A stretch of DNA of 64,000 nucleotides from Geosiphon pyriformis (GCA_016748015.1 JAAOMT010000301.1:75967-139966), one strand, 5' to 3'; shown: positions 10,860 through 22,479, counted from the first letter of the stretch. A program made the numbers and translations. The notes: generated by a model not told the origin, from the letters alone.

Positions 10860-12670
10860 TAAGATGATCTTGTTTACCACAGTTGTAACAAACACACATT
10901 TCTGACTGCCATGGCTGATTGGGTAATGATGATGACAATAATGTTGATAGATGCAGCTGATTTTGGAAACCATTCGTGTTTTCTAAATTATTGTGTTATT
11001 GTGGTGGTTGATAGATTGCATGATTGTCAGCTAAGTATCCCTCTAGTTTCTGATTGATTGTATCACTAAATTGTTTCAGTTTGGAATCCAAATCAGATGA
11101 TTCGTTCATCACTAAATTTACAGCTTGGGTGTGGTTGGCTTTTAGTTCGGCTGCTTCAAAATCTTTGGCATAGATGATGGCAATTGGAAGGTCAACTGAA
11201 TGCATTGAATGTACTTGCTGAAGAATGCTACTGTGCAATCCTCTGATGAACTGGTTCAAGATCTGTGGCACTGTAAAGTAATTAGCTTGGATTGTCTGAA
11301 TTTGGCGCAGATTTCTATGGAAGCATTCTAAGTACGTAGTAACTGCTTCTGTGTCCTCTTGTTTGATGGTGGTGAATGTGTTGGTCAAGCAATTGATACT
11401 ATTGTTATTATTAAAGTATCTCAAGAATTCTGTTTTGAACTTATTGAAGGTTTGTGGTTTGGCAGCTAGGCTCTGATACCATGAGTTGGCGGTATCTTTG
11501 AGAAAATAGGAGATCGCTTGAAGGGCTCTACCGTTATTCTATCTATTGGCCACTATGGCTTTTTCAACATCATTGAGCCATATTTGGGCATTGTTCTCTT
11601 CACTGGTAAAATTGTCAAGTTTTGTGATTGGTGCATAGGCCATTGGATCTAAGTTGGGTTGTTGTAGTGGTAGTTGAAATGGTTGTTGTTATATGAGTTG
11701 TTGGGGTGGTAGTTGAAGTGGTGGTTATATAGGTTTGGCTATTGGATTAATCAGTGGTTGATCAATGATAATTACTGGAGATAAGTTTTGTTGATTTATT
11801 AAATTAGGGTTTCAATTATCCTAAATTGGTGGTGTTTGAATATTCAGAGTTTCGATTTCTGGATTTTCTGGATTTAGATTTTGCTGGGTTTAAAGATTTG
11901 GGGTTTCAAATTCCAGGTTTTTAGTGATTGGGTTCTAGTAAGTGAATTCTTGATCTTTAGCTTCTTTTTCTTTCTTTTCTTCTAATTCTGTTACTTTCCA
12001 CAGATCAAAAATTCTGAAATCTGGGGGAGGTGGTGGTGATCGGAGTCCTAATGGCATTAATGATTACAAGTTAAATCCTTCAAAATATGTGCCGTATGGT
12101 TCTAATAACTCTGCTTTCCTTTGTTTACTTTGGAATGAAAATTGTCCAAATGCTGATGTCGTGTTTGATGTGGCCACGCTAGTAGATGTAATATTAATAG
12201 CACTTCTGGGTGTATAGTGATATGATAGATTAGTTGGGGACTCAACTCTTGTTTTCTTTCAAGTAGGTGGTTGTATTCTTTTGGATATTACTGCTGGTGT
12301 TTACAGTTTTCCTTTGTCTTTGCTTGCATAAGTAATGGGGTATCTTTGCTGTGTGTGGTGTTCAATTTCTTTGTTGATTTCCATGATGATAGAGGTGAAA
12401 TTATGATTTGTTGACAGGTTGGTATTTTAAATTAATTCACTGTAAAAGGCTTCTCTTGCCAATTTGATATTTACTGGTGTTCCTAACAAATAGGCAATTT
12501 TTTCGTTGATGTAGAAATTGAAAGCTGATTCTGCTAATATGTGGTTGTGATTTAATTTCAAATGTTGACAGTAGTGTTGAAATAAGAATTTTGTGAATTC
12601 TAGATGGTTTGCTTTTATGTTTTCTATTTCTGCCACTTTTAGATTTGTGTTGGTGCTGGTTCTCTATAGG
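10860..12670 (-). pseudogene. Gag of element B
   Basis: Gag runs from near the 5' LTR to a zinc knuckle CYNCGKQDHLRADC (CX2CX4HX4C, about 10903-10860). It is broken by stops: open pieces are 12636-12427 and 11424-10996. The middle is Pro/Gln-rich, then a capsid-like part (NAQIWLNDVEKAI, FLKDTANSWYQSL, then FNKFKTEFLRYF, YLECFHRNLRQI, and LNQFIRGLHSSI) matches the retrotransposon gag family. A decayed copy of the same gag is at 19000-22400. Confidence 0.82.
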
Positions 12671-12673
12671 ATT

Positions 12674-12695
12674 ATACCTCACAGGGAGCACCAAA
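12674..12695 (-). promoter_or_regulatory. Primer binding site of element B
   Basis: On the minus strand the 5' LTR ends ...TAACA and is followed at once by TTTGGTGCTCCCTGTGAGG. A TGG start just past the LTR is typical of a site complementary to a tRNA 3' CCA end; the predicted tRNA tail would be CACAGGGAGCACCA. Element A has the related GTGATGCTCCCTGTGA at 987-1002, and relic C has CAGGAAGCACC at 22396. Which tRNA is primed is not known. Confidence 0.6.
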
Positions 12696-13566
12696 TGTTA
12701 CAGGTGACTATTTCTGATGTTGGATTAAATAACAAACTCATAACTTGGTGCTCAAATCTAGTTGCAGTTAATAGTGATCTGAAAGTTTGTGTTTGAAAGA
12801 TTTGTATCCAAAGGGTTTGGTTGAGTTTTTTGTATAATGAACAGAAATTCAATGGTAATAGTTTTATCCATAGCTTCCTGAAACCACAGTTTCATCAATT
12901 TCTTTCTTAGCTTGATGGCCGGTATTCCTCCTGGTAAGCTATCCTCAATCAAGTGTTTTACCCTTATTTCTGAGTCTTTTACCAGTCACGTTTATCTTGA
13001 CATTAGTACCCTGCGTGTTAATCCTCAATAGAGTTAGTAAACAACAATAAAATCAAGGCCAGAAATAAAGAAAATAAAAGAAAATAAAGAAAAAAAAGAA
13101 ATAAGCCAAGGCGATTTGCAAGTTAGTATTCCATCAATAGTCATGATCAAGAACTATTATTCCAGTGTGGTTAAGTATCAATTACTATCAACATGGAGTG
13201 TTGATAGTGGCAGCGGGTTTGAGATAACAAACAGTTATTTATTTGTGGTTTGGAAAGTTGTCTAGATAAAATCTAAACTGAGAGGTTTGTCTTTTTAGCT
13301 TCTAATCCTACTGCTATATATATATAATTGAGATTCCTCAATTCCTCAATTTTTCACAACAGGAATCCTGAAATTTCTGGAATCCTGCAATTCTTTTGAG
13401 AAGAATTTTGGAATTCTGGAATCCTGCGATTCCTTGTGAGAATCCTGTAATTCCTGGAATCCTGCAATTCCTGAGAGGAATCCTGGAATTCCACATTTTA
13501 TTATGTCTACTTCTGATTGGTTAATAACTATGCTAATATATATTCCCTATATTTCTATGAGTAATA
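12696..13566 (-). repeat. 5' LTR of element B
   Basis: It pairs with 3374-4236 along its full length, including the A/G-rich tract at 13060-13105, the TATA run at about 13316-13328 and the GGAATTCC array at 13325-13495. Its plus-strand right end reads TAATA where the other LTR has TAACA, one transition. Confidence 0.9.
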
Positions 13567-14300
13567 TCATCATTGGACAACTCCTCCAGCAACTAAACAG
13601 AACCAAGAAGAAAAACAATCAGATGAATCAGATGATGATGAAAGTGATGATGAAGATTAAGAAAAACAAAAAAAAACTGTTGAACTCATCTATATCATCT
13701 TCACCAGCAATGGCAAGTCATTGGACAATGTTAAAGCTAACAAAAAAGAAATCATAGTAAATGGCAAACTAATCTGCTGGCCCTACTATGATATCCTCAG
13801 AAAAACTTTTGACAGAAAACCTGGCAAGAAAGCAAAATACAGTTATTGGTGGTATGGCCTTTGTGCATAGTGCTAGTGTAATAAACTTTTATATTCACCA
13901 AGTAATGAATGCAAATTCTGTCTAATTTATTACAAAGATTGGAAACCAATTAGCTTAATACCTCGAAAAGAACTTAAAGAGATACAAAAGTCCTTTGAGA
14001 ATGAACTATTTGAAATCCAATTATTAGTTATAGAACAAAAAGAATCTTTCTCTGAAAAAAGAAAAGTGGACATTGAAAATCTGTTGGCTAGAAATAGCCC
14101 AGTTATCTTAAAAGAAGGTAATACTCCCAGACGAACTCATGTGATACAACACACTATTACCACCAAAGAAACTCACCCCATCTATTTGAAGCCTTATCAA
14201 TCTAATTAACATAATGATGAATTTATCAAGAAAGAGATAAACCAGATGAAAGATCTTGAATTCATACAAGAAACCAAGAGTGAATGAGCTTTTTCAGTTG
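13567..14300 (+). pseudogene. Spacer and start of reverse transcriptase of element A
   Basis: This resumes element A right after element B. It codes for an acidic linker (KQSDESDDDESDDED), then a region with paired Cys, then LLARNSPVILKEGNTPRRTH and THPIYLKPYQSN, the standard entry of gypsy reverse transcriptase. No dUTPase or CxxCGK spacer is present here, unlike element B. Stops at 13657, 13868 and elsewhere break the frame. Confidence 0.75.
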
Positions 14301-14302
14301 TA

Positions 14303-14947
14303 GTGGTATCCAAGAAAGATGGAACCCTACACTTTTGTGTTGACTACTGCCAATTAAATGCCATCACTATAAGAAATATATACTTACTCCCCAAAATTAA
14401 TGCAATGCTAGATAAATTCAATGGTGCTGCTTTCTTCTTAACCATTGACTTAATTCCTGAATTCTGGCAAGTAAAAATAGATCCAGAAAGCAGAAAAAAA
14501 ACTGACTTTATCACCAAGTATGACACCTATGAATTCACAGTCATGTCTTTTGGTTTCATTAATGCTCCTTCCACCTTTCAATGCCTAATAGATAAAGTGT
14601 TTGAATCAGTAAAAAAAAACTTTGTTCTGGTCTACTTAGACAACATAATAGTCTACTCAAAACCCTGGAATGAATACTTTGAACATTTACAGAAAGTTTT
14701 TGACCTGCTCAGAAATGCTGGCCTTAAGCTAAACCCAATCAAATCTTTCTTTAAATGCCAATCCACCCAGTTCTTTGGTCATTTTGTTACAAAAAATGGA
14801 ATCTTCTCTGATCCAGCTAAAGTTAAAAAAGTTCAGAACATTAGACAACCAATGAATGTTTTTAAACTATACTCTTTCCTTGGTTTGGCCTTTTACTATT
14901 GCAAATTTATCAAAAATTTCTCCAAAATCGTCTTTTTTCTCAATTAG
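14303..14947 (+). pseudogene. Reverse transcriptase of element A
   Basis: An open frame of 214 codons gives VVSKKDGTLHFCVDYCQLNA, FFLTIDLIPEFWQVKI, FTVMSFGFINAPSTFQ and LVYLDNIIVYSKPWNEYF. The YLDD catalytic box reads YLDN, as in element B. The connection domain follows (FFGHFVTKNGIF, LYSFLGLAFYYCKFIKNFS) until a stop at 14945. In intact relatives this enzyme copies the element RNA. Confidence 0.9.
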
Positions 14948-14949
14948 CT

Positions 14950-15450
14950 ACTCAGAAAAAATGTCAATTATCACTGAAGCACTTATCAACAAAAAGCTTT
15001 TGAAATTCTGAAGGAAAAACTTGTTACTGAACCAATTCTCAAACAACCTGATCTGAACCAACTTTTTATCCTCTACACTGATACATCTGGCTATAGACTT
15101 GGTGCTGTCTTTTTACAAAAAGATGAAAATGGCAAAGAACATGCTATAACATATGCCAATAGATCCATTACACCAGCAGAAAAGAACTATTCAGTTACTG
15201 AACAAGAATGTCTAGCAGTAGTTTGGGCTACTAATTACTGAGATCAATATCTTCTTGGTGCAAAATTTTTAGTGATAACAGATCATCAAGTTTTGGTTTG
15301 ACTGCACAAGAAAAAGAAGCTGGAACACAAACAAATAACTCACTGGATACTCCACTTGAATAAATTTGACTATAATATTCAACACTGCAAAGAAGCAAAT
15401 CATCAAAATGCCAACACTCTATCTAGACTTACCATCCAGTAACAGTACAA
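14950..15450 (+). pseudogene. RNase H of element A
   Basis: Read through stops: FILYTDTSGYRLGAVFLQ, YANRSITPAEKNYSVTEQEC, FLVITDHQVLV, and HCKEANHQNANTLSRL. The first Asp, the Glu and the second Asp are kept. The last motif, usually NADALSR, reads NANTLSR, another Asp-to-Asn. TGG-type stops appear in ATNY-stop-DQYL and HQVLV-stop-LHKK. Confidence 0.8.
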
Positions 15451-15716
15451 CCTCTCAAACCAAACCAACTTAATTATTAGTAACTCTTTCACAAACAAAC
15501 ATGATAATAGACTTGGACAACTACTCTGCTTTAATAAAATTTTTGGGTAAAGGACAATACCCACCTGAATACACTCAACAGCAAAAAAAACATTTGTACA
15601 AACAATCAAATTTTTATTTGATCTGCCAGAACTAATTATACAAAAGAAACAGAAAAGATCTTAACCACTTCCAGAGAGTCATCAGATTTAAAGAAAGAAA
15701 AATTGTAATATACAAT

Positions 15717-16760
15717 ATGTACACTAACCTATTAGCTAAATACTTTGGAAAAACAAAAACAATTCAGAAAACTTTAGCTCATTATTATTGGCCTACTTTG
15801 GGAAAAGACATTGCTAAATATATTAAAACCTGTAACATCTGCCAAAGAAAAGGCAAACCCAATTACAAAGAAGATATCCATCTAATCTCTGTTGGTCAAC
15901 CCTTTGACAGAATTGGTATAGATGTTGTTGGACTTTTAACAATCACTCCAGATGGCAACAAATATATTATTACAGCTACCGACTATCTTACAAAGTAAGT
16001 AGAAGCAAGAGCCACTCCAGACCAAACAGCAGTCTCAATAGCCAATTTCATTTATAAAAATATCATCTGCTGTCATGACTGCTCCAAAAAGCTTTTATCT
16101 GATAGAGAAAAAGCTTTTCTCAGTATACTGGTTGAAGAACTTTGCAGAAAAATAAGAATATGTCATAAACTTTCCTCCTCTTATTACCCTTAAACAAATG
16201 GCTTAATGGAACGTTTTAATAGAACATTATGTGAAACCCTAGCCAAAACCAGTGAAAAAACAAACTTATGAAACAAAGTACTGCTTTCAGCTTTGTTTGC
16301 TTATAGAACTGTGAATTATGACATAACAAGTTATGAACTTTTTTATCTGCTCTATAGACACATGACAACATTACCAATAGAAACTAACATTAAAACAATA
16401 CCCTTTGAAAAGATCACAATAAGAAATTACAAAGACATTTTGCAAAAAAAACTTGGTACCATTCTTGACTCCTTGGTAAAAACATAAATAATTGTTTTTG
16501 AAAAGATAAAACAATTCCAAAAAAAACTTAAAAGAAAAAAAACCTATAAAACACTTTTTTTAAGTGTTGGTAACTTGGTATTGGAATACCATTTAAATAG
16601 AAACAATGTTTATGGTGATAAATTCTCTAGCTGGTGGAAAAAACCCTTTATAGTCAACAAAGTTTTAAACAATAGTTCTTATATTCTTCAAAATCAATCT
16701 AGAACAATCTTTAATGATTGTCCTGTTTATGGTACACAATTCAAAAAATATCATAAATGA
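15717..16760 (+). pseudogene. Integrase of element A
   Basis: Open pieces are 15717-15998, 16293-16487 and 16575-16760. The zinc domain is seen as HYYWPTLGKDIAKYIKTCNI with CQRKG. The core has IGIDVVGLL (first Asp), LLSDREKAF (second Asp) and NGLMERFNRTL (Glu). Between them a stop replaces Trp in LTK-stop-VEA. The C-terminal GPY/F-type stretch reads SSWWKKPFIVNKVLNNSSYI. The triad is kept although the frame is not. Confidence 0.85.
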
Positions 16761-16859
16761 TCTAATTGGTTGCCTGTTGTGGTAATACTGACTCAAATGA
16801 TCAGCAAAAATCAAGTATAAATAAATGTACTATTTTCAAAACAGAGGTATCTTCAATCA

Positions 16860-17486
16860 ACATGAACACTTATTTTCTGGATTAAAACATTCAAAATGTC
16901 TTCTATACTCTCCATGAGTATTGGATCAAAAATTATCTAAATGCTACTTTGACCATTGGAAAACAAACCACCATAACTGATAACAGTAGAACACATACTG
17001 TTATTAGACCAAAGAAAACCACTACCAGAAGAGAAAAAATTGGTAGTAAAATGGATAAATATCTGTTAGAAAGTATAACAGCAGCTATACTCCTACCTTC
17101 TAATACAATTGAAAAAACACTTTAAGAAATCTTATCCATAGACAAAAACTTGTTATATGGAAGGCAATTAGAACTCTATGATTACCTTGGTGAAATTATA
17201 AAGGATATAAAACTCATGAAGAAAACAACTTTAGAGATACAGGCAGAAATTTTGGGCATTATACAGTTAGATGTCCCAAGAGTTTTAACTATTGCTAAAA
17301 GAGCCAAAACTTTAATACAAAGATTTGGTTTCTTGGATACAAAACTCATTTTGTCTCAAGTGTTATATACCTTATCCACAAAAGACTTCAACAAACTAGT
17401 TAGCTTTGAGTTAAATAAAACTCTTCCAATAGATTACATCATAAATAGCTTAATTTCACCAGAGCTCATCTTTTTAGAAAAGATAA
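16860..17486 (+). pseudogene. Post-integrase ORF of element A, unknown function
   Basis: Past integrase, a region starting near 16861 and open from 17150 to 17533 encodes a helical, Leu/Ile-rich protein (YDYLGEIIKDIKLMKKTTLE, then PRVLTIAKRAKTLIQRFGFL). It runs into the 3' LTR. No membrane anchor or signal peptide is seen, so it is not an obvious envelope gene. I do not recognise the family. Confidence 0.5.
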
Positions 17487-18162
17487 TGTTACAGTTGAAA
17501 CTTATACTTCTTATTAATTATCACATGTATTAGTTACTGATATCACATAAATTAGCCACTTTATTTTTAGTAAGTGATCATTGACCTGATCAATGACCTG
17601 ACTGTTGACTTGATTAGTGACCTGATCATTGACCACTTTTGACAGCTATATAAGTGATAAATTTCTTAGCTATAGAAATGCATGTAAGAAAAAAAAATAA
17701 AGAAATAAAATAACAACTTCATCTCAATCCTTCTCTTATCACTAATTTCTCTTTTCCTACTTTCAAGTATCTGAACATCTTAAAGATAAAAGATTACTTG
17801 TTGGTTATTTCCTACTCTTTTCCTGAAACATGTAATTGCAGCATTTAAAGATTATTGAAGAAAACGTAACTGAAGAGTACATTTGATACCTAATATTGAA
17901 TTCTAAAAGCACTGACATGAAGCATAGAATTATACCAAACGTAATTAATTGTTAACAGTACAAACTATCTCTCTACCTTCAGATTCTCTGGTTATCTTTT
18001 GAAAAGTATAGCGACTGAGATATTTTATAAGACTGATCTCATACATTGAATCCATACTTATTCAATTTGCTTCTTAAAATTGAATTCTCTTTGATTATTT
18101 CCATCACCCTACAATTCTGTTCTTTCTTGCTATTTGTTAGCTTGTTATTTCAATCTGTAACA
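17487..18162 (+). repeat. 3' LTR of element A
   Basis: It starts TGTTACAGTTGAAACTTATA and ends TCTGTAACA. It pairs with 281-979. It has a shorter TGACCTGATCA array (about 17571-17630) and the same TATATAA (17647-17653). The differences between the two LTRs are mostly transitions. Confidence 0.88.
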
Positions 18163-18234
18163 ATATATGCTAATTAATAATAGAAATTATGAGGGTAATT
18201 TCATGCTAATTAATAGCTAAAATTCTATTGATAA
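18163..18234. repeat. Right part of small element D1
   Basis: ATATGCTAATTAATAATAG through CTATTGATAA matches the right end of D2 (21241-21312). Together with 1-280 it shows the site into which element A jumped. The terminus TTGATAA corresponds to TTGGTAA in D2. Confidence 0.7.
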
Positions 18235-18309
18235 CACCAGTTAAGAAACACACTTAGAAGCAGTTTAAAATTCATATCACATATCAATAAATTATTAATT
18301 ACTACTTGA

Positions 18310-18893
18310 ATTTATGTTATCATTATTTAATTAAAGAAAATTAAATTATTTCCACTTTATCAACACTCCATGTTAATAGAATTTAATACTTAACCACACT
18401 AGAACAATAGCTTTTGATTATAGCTATTAACAGAATACTAATTTTTTTTTCTTTTATTTTCTTCTTTATTTTTTTTTTCTTTTATTTTTGTTTTGTTAAT
18501 TTACTAACTGATTAAAGAGATTAAAGTGCAAAGTACTAATATTAGAAAAGAGACTGGTAAAAGACCCAGAAATAAGAGTAGACACTCAGAATTAAGAGAT
18601 AGCTTATCAGAGAACTGGTCATTAAGCTAAGAAAAAAATTGATGAAATAAGATATTCTGAAAAGTTATGAACAATAATGCATACCAACTCAAGAGTTGAA
18701 GAAAAAACTAAAAACATTACAACAGAATATTGATATTGAATCTTTGTCTATTATACAAAAGACTCAATTAAAACTTTTAAACACCAAAACTTTTAGACAC
18801 TAAAACCTTCAGATATTACCAATACTATCAGCTATTAAGCATCAAATTATGGTTTGTTATTTGTATTAACACCCCAAATAATCATTTGTAACA
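18310..18893 (+). repeat. LTR fragment of the B family, opposite orientation to B
   Basis: The plus strand here matches the reverse complement of the B LTR: CACTCCATGTTAATAG and CTTAACCACACTAGAACAAT (compare 3843-3890), the A/T-shifted TTTTATTTTCTTC tract, ACTGGTAAAAGACCCAGAAA and the end TTTGTAACA at about 18885-18893. It is A+T-shifted. It may be a solo LTR or the edge of a lost element. Confidence 0.65.
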
Positions 18894-18949
18894 ATGAGTA
18901 CAATAATACTATTAACTTTAAAAAAAAAGTTATTGATTTTATCAATAAA

Positions 18950-21900
18950 TGTTATAGTTGTTTTATTGACTGTAATAATCTTGGTGCTGACAGTGTGATT
19001 AATTTGGCAATCTAATTGGTCTGTGAGTTGTCAAATAATGATGTTGTCTGCTAATTGACTATCAAGGATTAATTTGATAAATTATTCATCAACTTTGGCA
19101 TTAGTATATATTGTGATAATTGGTTTAGTATCAAAAGCAGCTTTATTGAATAGAGATATCATTACTGTTTCTTTTAATTCAAAAAGAAAGATGATTGCAA
19201 GTGATTTGTTTTTAGTAATTATTGCTAATAGGATATTGTTAATAAAAAGTATTAGATTGGTTTCTAATAATTTGGATGTTGCAATTTCTGGAATTACCAA
19301 AAGACTTAAATAGTTCTGAAAATTTGGGTTTAGGTGTATCTATTTTCTAAATTTTTAGAACATAATTCTAATAGCTGGTTTAATAAACTAGAGATTGGTT
19401 AATGTGTAAACATTGTCAATTTCTAATTTTGTTAAGTGTAGGTAATTTTTGGTTTTTAGATTCTATTTAATATTAGCACAGTATTTTGGAATGACACTTG
19501 AATTTGTTAAGGTTGATAAATTATTTGTGGCTGTGAAACTTAATAAATTACTGGTATTGAAATTGGATAAATTAAAAGTGCATATATTGATTGTTGTATT
19601 ATAGATATATAATGTGATTGGTATTGTTCCAATAACAAATTGTTGGTATAGTTCTGGTTTAAAATCTGTGATTAGAATTTTTATATTGGTTTTCTGATTG
19701 TGAGTTATTAAATCTGAAGTAGCAATCTGCTTTTAAATAGCTTTGTTTATTATAGTAGTAACAATTATGTGTTTTTTGCTGTTATAACTAATTTATCAAT
19801 GATAATGATAAATATAATTAATTTTGGAAATGATTAGAGTTTTTTTGATTTTTGCAATATTGTGGATGTTGATAGATAACTTGATTGTTAGCTAAGTATT
19901 CTTCTAATTTCTGGTTGATAAAGTCACTAAATTGTTTTAGCTTAGAATTTAAGTTAAATAATCTGTTTATTACTAAATTTATAGTTTGAGTACTGATTGG
20001 TTTTAAGTTCAGTTAATTTAAAATCTTTAGCATATATAATTGCATCTTAGAAAGTATTTGGGTGCATTAAGCATATTTATTACAGAAAACTACTGTATAA
20101 TTCATGAATAAATTGATTTAGAATTTGCAGTACTGTGAAATAGTCAATATTGATTGCTTGAATTTGGCACAGATTTTTATGAAAATATCCCAAGTAAGTG
20201 GTAACTGTTTTGGTATTACTTTGCTTGATAGTAGTAAAGTTAGTAAATAGGCAATTGTGTTATTATTATTACTAAAATACTATAAAAATGCAGTTTTGAA
20301 TGCATCAAAATTTTGAAGTTTGTTTATAAAATTCTGATATCATTGTTACCAAAGGTTTTTAATCTTTTTTCTTAAGTGTTATTAATATTTGTTTGCTGTT
20401 AATTCATATTTTCTAAAAGCTAATAAACCTCCAATAACTAAATTTATCTTCAAATTATCTTTTATAATTTGAATTGTTAAACTTATAAGTGAAATGGCCA
20501 ATTTTATACCAGTTATTTGATGTAGTTACTTTGTAGTAAAAGTCAATTTTTTCTCAAAAAATGCTTATCTGGAAGCTTACTAAAATATGTAATTACTTTG
20601 TTGTAAAAGTTAACTCTTCTATAGAAATCTTGTCTGTAAACTACTTTAATGATTATAATAAAAAAATAAAAAAAAATAAAGGAAATATAAAAGAAATATA
20701 ATTTTGTTTTAAGAGAATTGTTTTTTATTTAGGCCTAAAATTATTAACAAATTATTGAAATTGGTAACTAATTAATTTTCAAAATATTAATTAGATTTTT
20801 AGAAAATTTCAAGTGCAAATAATTAAGAAATTTTGGTTTTTAAGTATTTGATATCTTTATTACTTTTTGTAAGACTAATTAATTTGAATTAAAATAATTC
20901 TGAGTAAAATATATTTTTTTAAAAAAAAAAGCTTTTTTTTTATACAACTTGTTATAGTACTAATCTATAAATTTGAACTTTTTTTTTGCTATAATTTCAA
21001 CAAACTAAAAATATATTTCGATGAATTACAAGTTATTTTGATGAACTATTAACTATTTTGGTAAATTATTCATTATTTTTACAAATTTTTACAAATTTCG
21101 ACAAATTCTTGAATGTTATATAGTTTGAAGTATTGTGTAATTTGATTATCCTAATTTTTATTGTATAAATTAGGTCATTAATTAAATAGTAATATTTGAT
21201 AATTTGATTAAATAATAAGTAATACTTTAAAATAATATTAAAATATGCTAATTAATAATAAAAATTATAAGAGTAATTTTATGCTAATTAATAGCTAAAA
21301 TTTTATTGGTAATACTATAAGTTAGCAATGTTTTGTAAAAAGTAGGAAATTATTTAAAAAGCTCTAACATCATCCTATTTATTGGCTGCAATAGCTTTTG
21401 TCATATTATTTAGTTATGTTTGAGCATTGTTTTTTTTACTGGTTAATTTTTTAAGTTTAGTAATTAGTGCATATGCTATTTGTGCAAATTGTTGTTATTG
21501 TAATTATTGTTAAACAGTAATTGGTACTATTAATAGTTGATTAGCTGTGATAACTGATGATAAGTTTTGTAAAAGAATAGAAGCAAAATTTGAATTGTTT
21601 GAGTTTTGCTGTATTTAAACAATTGAAGTTTAAACTTCTGAGTTATTTAGAATTGGGTTTTAATTATTGATTTTTTAATTGCTGTTTTTTTTTCTAAATT
21701 AGTGTTTGCCCAATTATTAATAAATCTGAAATTTAATTGAAGTAATAGTAATTGAAATCCTAATAATATTGTTAATTATAATTTAAATTTTTCAAAAAAA
21801 TTGTTATATATTCTTAATAGTTTGGTTTTTTTCTGGTTATTTTGGAATGATAGTTGTATTAATAATGTTTTTATCATTAATTGTGATGTAAATTTGAATG

Positions 21901-22470
21901 GTATGTAAATAGCATTTCTTGATATATAGTGGTAGAATAGGTGAATAGATAAAATAACTCTTGATTTCTTTTAAGTAGATAATTGTATTTTTCTTGGTAT
22001 TTCTGTTAGAGTTTGTAATTTTTTATTGTCTGCAAAAATAATAGAAAATTTCTATTAGATGTAATTTTCAATTTTTCGATTTATTTTTGTAATTAGTAGG
22101 ACAAACAAATAATTTTGTAAAAGTATGGTATTTTAAAGTAGTTTACTGTAAAAATTTTTGAAGACAGTTTTTGGATCTTCTTGGTCTCCTAAATAAGATG
22201 TAATTTTTTTATTAATGTAAAAATTAAAAACTGATTTTGCTGGCCAATAGTTATTTGTCAGTCTGAGGTAAATTTGATAATATTAAAATAAAGTTTTTAC
22301 AAATTCCAAGTAGTTTGTTTCTATTACTTTTAATTTTGCCACTGTTTTAGATAATTGTTGTTGATACCAGTTTTCTGTTAAATTATACTTTACAGGAAGC
22401 ACCAAATATTATAAATGATTATTTAAGGTGTTGAAACAGATAACAAATCTGTAACTTGGTATTCAATATT
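18950..22470 (-). mobile_element. Relic C: gag/protease of a B-type gypsy element
   Basis: Minus-strand sequence parallels 9990-12750 of element B: protease (19082-19310, with LILDSQLAD where DSG is expected), the A+T-shifted zinc-knuckle zone, gag with NQKLEEYLANNQVI-like text, and at 22380-22470 the primer-site CAGGAAGCACC followed by the LTR start (TTATAAATGATTATTT). Nearly every difference lowers G+C. It is cut by element D2 at 20346-21312. No intact frame remains. Confidence 0.75.
20346..21312. mobile_element. Small inverted-repeat element D2, uninterrupted
   Basis: The insert of 967 bp breaks relic C between the parts matching 11476-11485 of element B. It begins TTACCAA and ends TTGGTAA, a short terminal inverted repeat. 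Bases on the left (TATCATTG) and right (TACTATAA) both resemble the single TACCATGA in element B, so an 8-bp target duplication is likely, which would fit hAT-like elements. No transposase is encoded. D1 (1-280 plus 18163-18234) is the sister copy. Confidence 0.65.
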
Positions 22471-22479
22471 ACAAAATTA

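Larger units (their letters stand above)
3374..13566 (-). mobile_element. Ty3/gypsy LTR retrotransposon B carrying a dUTPase domain, inserted in A
   Basis: Two LTRs, 12696-13566 (5' in coding sense) and 3374-4236 (3'), flank a minus-strand internal region with gag, protease, a Cys-rich spacer, dUTPase, reverse transcriptase, RNase H and integrase. The sequence left of 3374 (element A protease) and right of 13567 (element A spacer before reverse transcriptase) belong together. Flanking TTAT (3370-3373) and TCAT (13567-13570) could be a 4-bp target duplication with one transition. The element is 10.2 kb, long for the class. Numerous stops and motif lesions make it inactive. Confidence 0.9.
281..18162 (+). 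mobile_element. Ty3/gypsy LTR retrotransposon A, degenerate, interrupted by element B
   Basis: The element is bounded by two related LTRs (281-979 and 17487-18162) that begin TGTTA and end TAACA. ATAT flanks both ends (277-280 and 18163-18166), a likely 4-bp target duplication. Without the inserted element B (3374-13566) it is about 7.7 kb. Order on the plus strand: gag with a zinc knuckle, aspartic protease, [element B], spacer, reverse transcriptase, RNase H, integrase, an extra ORF, 3' LTR. The integrase-last order is Ty3/gypsy. Many in-frame stops and a YLDN reverse transcriptase motif show it is inactive. Confidence 0.9.
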
